A DNA stretch of 64,000 nt. It comes from UMGS1590 sp963558655. Its GTDB lineage: Bacteria; Bacillota; Peptococcia; Peptococcales; Peptococcaceae. The stretch covers positions 91,724 through 155,723 of the forward strand of contig CAUWHJ010000004.1 of NCBI GenBank assembly GCA_963558655.1, written 5' to 3'. The notes beneath the pieces are model-generated. The model saw only the letters and a program-made list of their open reading frames with translations, ran no database searches and was not told the DNA's origin. The position numbers and the translations under genes are program-made. Below, in pieces: positions 58,268-64,000 of this stretch. The first letter of the stretch is position 1. Every line of letters starts with the position of its first letter.

Positions 58268-59191
58268 TTACTTTTTCTTTTTGTTCTTGTTGTACCATTT
58301 CATGGTAGGGAAGGCTTTATCGAAACGGCGGGCGAGCCGTGGACGTGTTTCCAAAAGTTCACGGCGGCGTGTGCGTAAGGTGTCGAAGCGATTGAGGGCT
58401 TCTTCGATGCGGGCAGCGGCTTCATCGCTGCGTTCAGCACGCCAGGATTCAAGAATATCGCGCCGTGCATCGAGATTTTGCAGGTAGTTGTCGAAACGTG
58501 CACGGCGCAGTGCACGTTCTTCGCGGTTTTCAGCCTGCCATTCGTCGAATCGCAGCTGAACCGGTTCGAGACGTTCCTGTGCGTCTAAGGTGCGTTCGGT
58601 GATGGCACTGCCAATGGCGGCACTGGTTTCGCGTATCTGCGCTTCAATATCGAAAAGCAGCTCGCTTTGGCTTTGCAGATGGCGAATACCACGCACGGTG
58701 ATGATGAGGTCGGCGAGCGTGACCACCGATAGCGCACCAAAGACAATGGCGAGAATGAACGAGGGCACAATCGCTATGGCGTCACGAATCGGCGGATGCA
58801 CCACTTTGATGAGAAAGGCACCGCCAAGCCCCCAGGCGAGCGAGAAGCGTAGACAGATTAAGCCAGCAATATTAAACGGCTCTTTGCTGTAATCCCACCA
58901 TTGTGTGTGGAAGAGGGCACGCAACACCAAGCCGACCACAAGCTCCAGTGCTGTGCAGAGCACCATGGAACCAAGAAAGGTGAGCGGCCAGCTGTGTTGG
59001 AGAGGCTCGGTGAAAACAATCATTAAAAGCATACCGGCACCGTAGATGGGGCAAAAAGGGCCGGCAAGCATACCACGGTTGACAAGGTGACCGGTGGTGA
59101 GGGCGTGATAGGCGATTTCCACACACCAGCCGAGGAAGGCGTAGATGTAGAAGAAGGCAAGAAGGTGCAGTAGTGGCTCAGAAGTCGTCAT
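58268..59191 (-). CDS. CmpB-like putative ABC transporter permease family membrane protein
   Basis: A 307-residue protein. The N-terminal 165 residues have five or so membrane helices and the family start LLAFFYIYAFLGWCVEIAYH, then NRGMLAGPFCPIYGAG and WWDYSKEPFNIAGLICLRFS, characteristic of the family named putative ABC-transporter type IV (CmpB). The rest is a long charged coiled coil (ETSAAIGSAITERTLDAQER, RRARFDNYLQNLDARRDILE) ending KWYNKNKKKK. No ATPase gene is near, so transport is doubtful. ATG 59191 follows GGAAAGGA. Confidence 0.8.
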   Translation of the reverse strand: MTTSEPLLHLLAFFYIYAFLGWCVEIAYHALTTGHLVNRGMLAGPFCPIYGAGMLLMIVFTEPLQHSWPLTFLGSMVLCTALELVVGLVLRALFHTQWWDYSKEPFNIAGLICLRFSLAWGLGGAFLIKVVHPPIRDAIAIVPSFILAIVFGALSVVTLADLIITVRGIRHLQSQSELLFDIEAQIRETSAAIGSAITERTLDAQERLEPVQLRFDEWQAENREERALRRARFDNYLQNLDARRDILESWRAERSDEAAARIEEALNRFDTLRTRRRELLETRPRLARRFDKAFPTMKWYNKNKKKK

Positions 59192-59281
59192 GATAGACAC
59201 GTCCTTTCCAGTAATTGTTTTCATTGTACCCTGTACCATAGGGAAAAGCAAGAAAGGCTGCAGAAGATTGCTGCGGAAATC

Positions 59282-59310
59282 TTTACAAGCGCAGAGGGGA
59301 AAACTATAAT
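59282..59310 (+). promoter_or_regulatory. Promoter of gltX
   Basis: TTTACA (59282-59287) and TATAAT (59305-59310) with a 17-base spacer, 64 bases before the chosen gltX start. Confidence 0.85.
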
Positions 59311-59373
59311 AGAAATGATTTGCAAGCAATGCACAGCTCTGGCGATCAGAGCGGCTTTATAAGGAGGATCTAC

Positions 59374-61026
59374 ATGGACTATCAGCAGCTGGCTGAGTGG
59401 TTGTTCCCAGATGTGGAACTGACCATTGATGATTTAGAACAACGTTTTCCAAAACGCACTCTTCAAGACGGGGCGATGATTACCCGTTTGGGACCAAGCC
59501 CAACAGGCTTCATTCACATTGGCAATCTTTATGGTGCGTTGATTGACGAACGTTTGGCGCATCAAAGCGGCGGCAGTTTCTTGCTGCGTATTGAGGACAC
59601 CGACGATAAGCGCAAAGTGGAAGGCGCAGAAGCGCTGATCATTCGCGCAATGGATTATTTCGGTATTCATTTTGATGAAGGGGTAACGCTTGCGGGCGAC
59701 AAGGGCGACTATGGCCCATATCACCAGAGTGAACGCGTGGATATGTATCAGGCAGTGGCAAAATCGCTCGTTGCCCAAGGCAAAGCGTATCCATCATTTG
59801 CTACGGAAGAAGATTTGGCAAAGATTCGTGAGGAACAGGAAGCGCGGAAAGTGAACACTGGCTACTATGGTGAGTGGGCAACGGATCGCAACCTTTCCAT
59901 GGAAGACATTCGTGAAAAGCTCGATGTTGGCGAACCTTGGACGTTGCGCCTGCGTGCTGCGGGCAATCCGGAAGAAGCTGTGAGCGTTCCGGATGGTATT
60001 CGCGGTCATGTGACCATTCATCCAAACGACCAGGACTTTGTTTTGCTTAAAACCAACGGTGTGCCAACGTATCACTTTGCCCATGTGGTGGACGACCACT
60101 TTATGCGTGTGACCCATGTGGTGCGTGGGGAAGAATGGCTGGCAACGCTGCCTTTCCATATCGAATTGTTTGAAACACTGGGCTGGGAACATCCAGTGTA
60201 TTGCCATACGGCGCATCTCATGAAAATTGACGAAAACGGCACACGCCGCAAACTGTCTAAACGCAAAGATCCGGAAATGGCACTCTCGTTTTATGAAGAA
60301 GAAGGCTATTTTCCACAGGCTGTGCGCGAATATATCATGACCTTGCTCAATTCTGACTACGAAGAATGGCGTCTCGCTAATCCAGAGCTGCCACTTGAAG
60401 ATTTTCCGGTTCATCTCGATAAGATGGCAACCAGCGGTGCGTTGTTTGACATGGTGAAGTTGGAAGACATTTGCAAAGAAACCCTCGTGCGCTTGGATGA
60501 AGCAACCATTGCAGATTTTGTGCTCGCTTGGGCGAAAAAGCATCAGCCAGATGTGTATGATGTCATTGTGCCACAGCGCGACGATTTTGTGAAACTATTG
60601 GCGATTGGCCGTGATGGCAAGAAGCCACGCAAGGATTTGGTGAACGCACGCCAGATTGTTGCTTTCACGAAATATTTCTTTGATGCCTGGTTTGTACAGG
60701 AAGATGCTTTGCCAGAAAACATTCCTGCTGAAGAAGCGGTTGCTATTTTAGAAGATTATTTGGCAACTTATGACCATGCAGACGACAACGAAGCATGGTT
60801 CAATAAGATTCGCACCATCACTGAAAATCGTGGCTATGCTGTGCGGCCAAAAGATTACAAGAAAAATCCGGAGGCTTACAAAGGCCATGTTGGCGATGTG
60901 AGCACGGTTGTGCGTCTTGCCATTACCGGCCGTCGCAATTCGCCGGACGTGTGGAGTATTCAGCAAGTGCTTGGCGCAGAAAAAACTGTGGCACGCGTAA
61001 AGGCATATATCGAAGCGCTTGCCTAA
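59374..61026 (+). CDS. gltX: Glutamyl-tRNA synthetase, long clostridial form
   Basis: A 550-residue class I synthetase. An N-terminal extension of about 35 residues (YQQLAEWLFPDVELTIDDLE) precedes TRLGPSPTGFIHIGNLYGAL, the HIGH motif, here HIGN. The KMSKS motif is KLSKRKDPE. The active-site arginine and tRNA end-binding region (RIEDTDDKRKVEGAEALII) follow the GluRS pattern, and a helical anticodon-binding domain fills the C-terminus. It is about 70 residues longer than standard GluRS. Discrimination between Glu and Gln charging cannot be settled by eye. ATG 59374 follows AAGGAGGAT. Confidence 0.93.
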   Translation: MDYQQLAEWLFPDVELTIDDLEQRFPKRTLQDGAMITRLGPSPTGFIHIGNLYGALIDERLAHQSGGSFLLRIEDTDDKRKVEGAEALIIRAMDYFGIHFDEGVTLAGDKGDYGPYHQSERVDMYQAVAKSLVAQGKAYPSFATEEDLAKIREEQEARKVNTGYYGEWATDRNLSMEDIREKLDVGEPWTLRLRAAGNPEEAVSVPDGIRGHVTIHPNDQDFVLLKTNGVPTYHFAHVVDDHFMRVTHVVRGEEWLATLPFHIELFETLGWEHPVYCHTAHLMKIDENGTRRKLSKRKDPEMALSFYEEEGYFPQAVREYIMTLLNSDYEEWRLANPELPLEDFPVHLDKMATSGALFDMVKLEDICKETLVRLDEATIADFVLAWAKKHQPDVYDVIVPQRDDFVKLLAIGRDGKKPRKDLVNARQIVAFTKYFFDAWFVQEDALPENIPAEEAVAILEDYLATYDHADDNEAWFNKIRTITENRGYAVRPKDYKKNPEAYKGHVGDVSTVVRLAITGRRNSPDVWSIQQVLGAEKTVARVKAYIEALA

Positions 61027-61034
61027 TAGGAGAG

Positions 61035-61064
61035 AAAACAGGGACCGCAAGGCCCCTGTTTCTT
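61035..61064 (+). terminator. Terminator after gltX
   Basis: AAACAGGG pairs with CCCTGTTT around a GC-rich loop, followed by a short T-run. Confidence 0.78.
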
Positions 61065-61090
61065 ATGCAAGGCTGTAAGGAGGAACTAAC

Positions 61091-61936
61091 GTGTCAGAAC
61101 GTTATAGGCTCATTGACGATATTCGTGGTTTTGCGCTTGTGAACATGATCCTTTTTCATGCAATATGGGATTTGGTCTATCTCTACGGAGTAGAGTGGTC
61201 GTGGTTTGTGGGCGTGCCTAGAGAAATTTGGCAGCAGGCTATCTGTTGGACATTTATTCTCGTTTCAGGTTTTTGTCTGTCTTTTTCTTCACAGCCGCTG
61301 AAACATGGGGTGGAAGTATCGCTGGCAGGACTGGCGGTGACATTTGTGACATTGGGCTTCATGCCGCAGGCGTGCATTATTTTTGGCGTGCTCACCTGCA
61401 TTGGTGTCTGTATGCTTCTTTTAGGGGTGGTGCGTCCTTTTTTGGAACGCCTGCAAGGTGTGGCTGGTTGGATGGCATTGCTTTTCCTTGTGCTTTTTCT
61501 TTTTACGCGAGGATTGATTGACGGTTATGTAGGGTTTGGAAAGTGGCTTACCATAACAGTGAACCCGTCGTTTTATAAAAACCTCTTTACCACCTTTTTG
61601 GGAATGCCCATGCCAGGATTTTATTCTGCCGATTACTTTCCGCTCATACCATGGCTCTTTCTTTTTGCCTGTGGGTATTTTCTCTCACTATGGCTGGCAA
61701 AGAACAACAAACTGCACATTTTTCGTAAAAGCTATTGCCGTGCGCTCTCCTGGGCAGGGCGGCACAGTTTGTTCATCTATCTTCTGCATCAACCGATTAT
61801 TTTTGTACTCTTGCGGCCTTTTTTTTCCGTCATAATCATGAAAGCGATCCAGCGATGGGTCGCTTTCATGCGTTTTGGGCATGACATGAAATGTGCAACG
61901 GGTATTGGCTATAAACTGACACAGTGTCTATACTAG
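61091..61936 (+). CDS. DUF1624/heparan-alpha-glucosaminide acetyltransferase-like membrane protein
   Basis: 281 residues as written, with seven or so membrane helices. The family start YRLIDDIRGFALVNMILFHA carries the typical DxxRG and histidine, and SGFCLSFS, WLTITVNPSFY and LIPWLFLFACGYFLSLWL follow. The family is predicted to acetylate surface sugars across the membrane. Helix 7 ends FIYLLHQPIIFVLLRPFF at a run of eight T residues; after it the last 36 residues (from VIIMKAIQRW) are unlike the family and overlap a hairpin. With seven T the frame would stop at once (FFPS-stop). GTG start after AAGGAGGA. Confidence 0.82.
   Translation: MSERYRLIDDIRGFALVNMILFHAIWDLVYLYGVEWSWFVGVPREIWQQAICWTFILVSGFCLSFSSQPLKHGVEVSLAGLAVTFVTLGFMPQACIIFGVLTCIGVCMLLLGVVRPFLERLQGVAGWMALLFLVLFLFTRGLIDGYVGFGKWLTITVNPSFYKNLFTTFLGMPMPGFYSADYFPLIPWLFLFACGYFLSLWLAKNNKLHIFRKSYCRALSWAGRHSLFIYLLHQPIIFVLLRPFFSVIIMKAIQRWVAFMRFGHDMKCATGIGYKLTQCLY
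61837..61870 (+). terminator. Hairpin inside the 3-prime end of the DUF1624 gene
   Basis: CATGAAAGCGA pairs with TCGCTTTCATG around a 12-base loop and is followed by CGTTTT. It looks like the terminator of this gene yet lies in the apparent coding frame, which supports a frameshift just before it. Confidence 0.55.
61905..61934 (+). promoter_or_regulatory. Promoter with a small palindrome upstream of the DUF3737 gene
   Basis: TTGGCT (61905-61910) and TATACT (61929-61934) are 18 apart. The palindrome GACAC-A-GTGTC (61918-61928) directly abuts the -10 box and could be an operator. Confidence 0.55.
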
Positions 61937-61993
61937 AAATTGCCGATTAGCGTATGATTTTATAGACAAATCGATGAAGGAGAGCGACAGAAA

Positions 61994-62854
61994 ATGACCA
62001 TCATTGAAAACCAGACCTTTGACAAAGAACGTGCATTGTATGGAGTGAACGACACCTTGGTGAAAAACTGTATCTTTGACGGACCATCTGATGGCGAAAG
62101 TGCGCTCAAAGAATGTAAGAATATCGTGGTTGAAAACTGCTTCTTTGATTTGCGTTACAGCTTGTGGCACGATCAAGGGCTGTCCATCACCAACTGCGAG
62201 CTGACAGAAAACTGCCGTGCCGCCTTGTGGTATTCTAGCGACGTTCGCATCAGCGACAGCAAACTCCACGGCATTAAAGCCTTTCGTGAATGCAGCAACG
62301 TGACACTCTGTAACTGCGACATCGTTTCCGACGAATTTGCCTGGTTCACAGACCATCTGACATTGGAAAACTGTACTGCCGAAAGCAAATATTTTCTCAT
62401 GAAAAACCGTCATGTGCGTGCTAAAAATTTGGAAATGAGCGCAAAATACTCTCTGCAATACCTTGAAAACGGCCTCTTTGAAGAGTGTGTCATCGACAGC
62501 AAAGACGCCTTCTGGCACGCAAAAAATGTGACCATTCGCAACAGTGTGCTTGGTGGCGAATATTTGGCGTGGTATAGCGAGAATCTAACCTTTGAACACT
62601 GTAAAATCATTGGCACACAGCCATTTTGTTACTGCAAAAATCTAACCCTTGTGGATTGCGAAATGATTGACACCGACCTGGCATTTGAACGCTCCACCGT
62701 CAACGCTACCATCACTACACCTGTTGAAAGCATCAAAAATCCCTTGGCTGGAAGTTGCATCGTTGTACCGGCTGTGGGCGACATTGTTCGTGACATTGAT
62801 GGCGCAGAGGGAGAAGTACGCATTGAGACAGCGCCAGACACGTTGAGTGCTTGA
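61994..62854 (+). CDS. DUF3737-family right-handed beta-helix protein
   Basis: A 286-residue cytosolic-looking protein built from repeated short strands with regular N and C residues (VKNCIFDGPSDGESALKECK, NIVVENCFFDLRYSLWHDQG, LSITNCELTENCRAALWYSS), which forms a right-handed beta-helix. It starts MTIIENQTFDKERALYGVND, the standard DUF3737 start. The family is widespread in gut Bacillota but its function is unknown; regularly placed polar residues suggest ligand or polymer binding. Ribosome site AAGGAGAG. Confidence 0.88.
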   Translation: MTIIENQTFDKERALYGVNDTLVKNCIFDGPSDGESALKECKNIVVENCFFDLRYSLWHDQGLSITNCELTENCRAALWYSSDVRISDSKLHGIKAFRECSNVTLCNCDIVSDEFAWFTDHLTLENCTAESKYFLMKNRHVRAKNLEMSAKYSLQYLENGLFEECVIDSKDAFWHAKNVTIRNSVLGGEYLAWYSENLTFEHCKIIGTQPFCYCKNLTLVDCEMIDTDLAFERSTVNATITTPVESIKNPLAGSCIVVPAVGDIVRDIDGAEGEVRIETAPDTLSA

Positions 62855-62928
62855 TGAACGCCTACAATACCAGCGAAAAACGAAAACGAAAAAAATCTCA
62901 AAAAACCGTGATTTTCCGCGAAAAAGCA

Positions 62929-62958
62929 TTGACAAATACCCTCTACAATTCATATAAT
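62929..62958 (+). promoter_or_regulatory. Promoter of the rplM-rpsI operon
   Basis: TTGACA (62929-62934) and TATAAT (62953-62958) with an 18-base spacer. The leader to rplM is about 120 bases. Confidence 0.88.
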
Positions 62959-62984
62959 AGTCGGGTATGGTCGACACAGTAACA

Positions 62985-63012
62985 GATCCAGAGCCCCGGA
63001 TCCATTGTGGAT
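62985..63012 (+). promoter_or_regulatory. Possible L13-type leader structure
   Basis: Two overlapping hairpins compete: GATCC (62985-62989) with GGATC (62998-63002), and ATCCA (63000-63004) with TGGAT (63008-63012). Ribosomal protein L13 binds its own leader in Bacillus. The sequence here is short and does not clearly match the known fold. Confidence 0.35.
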
Positions 63013-63082
63013 ACAACCATCAATTATTTTATTGTACAATTTATTCATAATGAAGATACCGAGAATCAAAGGAGGATGTTAC

Positions 63083-63517
63083 ATGCGTAGCACAACTTTC
63101 ATGGCCAAAGCTGGCGAAGTTGAAAGAAAATGGTATGTCATTGACGCAGCAGGCAAGCCACTTGGTCGTGTAGCGACTCAGGCAGCTGCTCTTTTAAGAG
63201 GTAAGCACAAAACTACTTACACCCCTAACGTTGATTGTGGCGATTTCGTTATCGTTATCAACGCTCAGGATGCAATCCTGACTGGTAAGAAAGATCTCCA
63301 GAAGAAATATTATCACCATAGCGGTTATCCAGGCGGCTTGAAAGAACGCACTTATGGCGATCTCATGCAGAACAAGCCAGCGTTCGTTATGGAACGTGCC
63401 ATCAAAGGTATGCTCCCACATAACAGACTGGGCCGTCAGATGTTCCGTAAGCTCAAAGTATATGCAGGTGCTGAACATCCACATGCCGCTCAGCAGCCAG
63501 AAGTATACGAATTCTAA
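63083..63517 (+). CDS. rplM: 50S ribosomal protein L13
   Basis: A 144-residue protein of the large subunit, normal length. It begins STTFMAKAGEVERKWYVIDA and contains GRVATQAAALLRGKHKTTYT, HHSGYPGGLKERTYGDLM and MLPHNRLGRQMFRKLKVYAG, all typical L13 blocks. ATG 63083 follows AAAGGAGGA; the frame is open upstream but in the leader. rpsI follows after 17 bases, the universal pair. Confidence 0.98.
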   Translation: MRSTTFMAKAGEVERKWYVIDAAGKPLGRVATQAAALLRGKHKTTYTPNVDCGDFVIVINAQDAILTGKKDLQKKYYHHSGYPGGLKERTYGDLMQNKPAFVMERAIKGMLPHNRLGRQMFRKLKVYAGAEHPHAAQQPEVYEF

Positions 63518-63534
63518 GAAGGAGGACAACCACT

Positions 63535-63927
63535 ATGGCAGATATTCAGTATTACGGTACCGGTCGTCGTAAATCTTCCGTTGCACGCGTTCGCCTCGTT
63601 CCAGGTAATGGTAATGTAACCATCAACGGCAGAGACATGGCCGAATATTTTGGTAAGAAAACCCTCGAAATGATCGTTATGCAGCCTCTCGAAATCACCG
63701 AAACTGCTGCTCGTTTCGACGTTAAAGTAAACGCTATCGGTGGTGGTACCACCGGTCAGGCTGGCGCTATCCGTCACGGTATTGCTCGTGCACTTCTGCA
63801 AGCAGATCCTGACTACCGCCCAGTTCTCAAACGCGCAGGCTTCCTGACCCGCGATCCACGCATGAAAGAACGTAAGAAATACGGCCTCAAAGCCGCTCGT
63901 CGTGCACCGCAGTTCAGCAAGCGATAA
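63535..63927 (+). CDS. rpsI: 30S ribosomal protein S9
   Basis: A 130-residue small-subunit protein. It begins YYGTGRRKSSVARVRLVPGN and has INGRDMAEYFGKKTLEMIV, GGGTTGQAGAIRHGIARALL and the conserved tail KKYGLKAARRAPQFSKR; the final lysine-arginine tail reaches the P-site tRNA. Ribosome site AGAAGGAGG. It is the last gene of the window and is followed by a terminator. Confidence 0.98.
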   Translation: MADIQYYGTGRRKSSVARVRLVPGNGNVTINGRDMAEYFGKKTLEMIVMQPLEITETAARFDVKVNAIGGGTTGQAGAIRHGIARALLQADPDYRPVLKRAGFLTRDPRMKERKKYGLKAARRAPQFSKR

Positions 63928-63945
63928 TCTACAACTTAAAAATGA

Positions 63946-63983
63946 TAAAAAAGCCCGGAAATACGCCATTTTCCGGGCTTTTT
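63946..63983 (+). terminator. Terminator of rplM-rpsI
   Basis: AAAAAGCCCGGAAA pairs with TTTCCGGGCTTTTT around a short loop; T-run included. Confidence 0.93.
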
Positions 63984-64000
63984 CTATGCCCAAAATTCTG

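Overview
The window looks like a chromosome segment from an anaerobic, Gram-positive-type member of the Bacillota, most likely a clostridial or Peptococcaceae-like lineage. The evidence is a Bacillus/Clostridium gene order (radA-disA-PIN/TRAM-ispD-ispF-mrnC...rlmB-yacP; cdaA-cdaR-glmM-acpS), a T-box leader, a lysine riboswitch, a YtrA-type GntR/ABC operon, SLH surface-layer anchoring, strong TTGACA/TATAAT promoters, AGGAGG ribosome sites with frequent GTG and TTG starts, and ferredoxin-linked flavoproteins. The genus cannot be named from sequence alone.

Layout. 1-518: end of a RelB/RelE toxin-antitoxin pair. 590-663: a tRNA-Glu with an odd anticodon loop. 732-2607: YtrABC-like operon with its operator. 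2753-4781: ECF-type sigma factor and its partner membrane protein. 5033-5182: two tRNA-Thr genes. 5543-5785: orphan XRE regulator. 5906-14051: housekeeping cluster (DNA repair, c-di-AMP, isoprenoid precursors, Mini-III, thymidylate/folate, rRNA methylation, NYN nuclease). 14136-14456: four tRNAs. 14662-15339: RibD-like reductase. 15491-22190: LysR regulator, SLC13/DASS anion transporter and two AprBA-like ferredoxin/flavoprotein pairs, which look like a dedicated anaerobic system for an unknown organic anion. 22495-25399: GtrA/GT2/GtrII lipid-linked glycosylation genes. 25451-27504: two-component system. 27724-33073: CdaA-CdaR-GlmM-AcpS-NAD(P)HX repair operon. 33458-40449: RlpA-like protein, CorA, YdcF, C39-like protein, ABC-F protein, thiamine pyrophosphokinase and hypotheticals. 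40542-42736: LutA/LutB-like iron-sulfur proteins. 42776-46539: T-box that reads as tyrosine, then two tandem NSS amino-acid transporters and a membrane protein. 46628-47266: GNAT.

47476-53810 is a giant mosaic surface protein (signal peptide, VWA-like region, BspA-type leucine-rich repeats, acidic/proline linker, InlB-type repeats, three SLH domains). It is split into two frames exactly at a G7 tract, so it is a candidate for phase variation, programmed frameshifting or a sequence error.

53867-54740 is the most unusual stretch. It holds a compact convergent pair of transcription units with the anatomy of the plasmid pAD1 par locus: a 28-residue Fst-like membrane toxin on the minus strand, an about 88-nt antisense RNA on the plus strand, one shared bidirectional terminator and two direct repeats that allow pairing. 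Next to it are a copy that has lost the toxin body between the repeats, a third toxin-less RNA unit, and a 177-bp IS- or MITE-like remnant.

54756-63927: dapA under a lysine riboswitch, divergent recQ, a CmpB-like membrane protein, a long-form glutamyl-tRNA synthetase, a DUF1624 acyltransferase-like membrane protein, a DUF3737 beta-helix protein, and rplM-rpsI. All calls rest on reading motifs and context. No database search was run.
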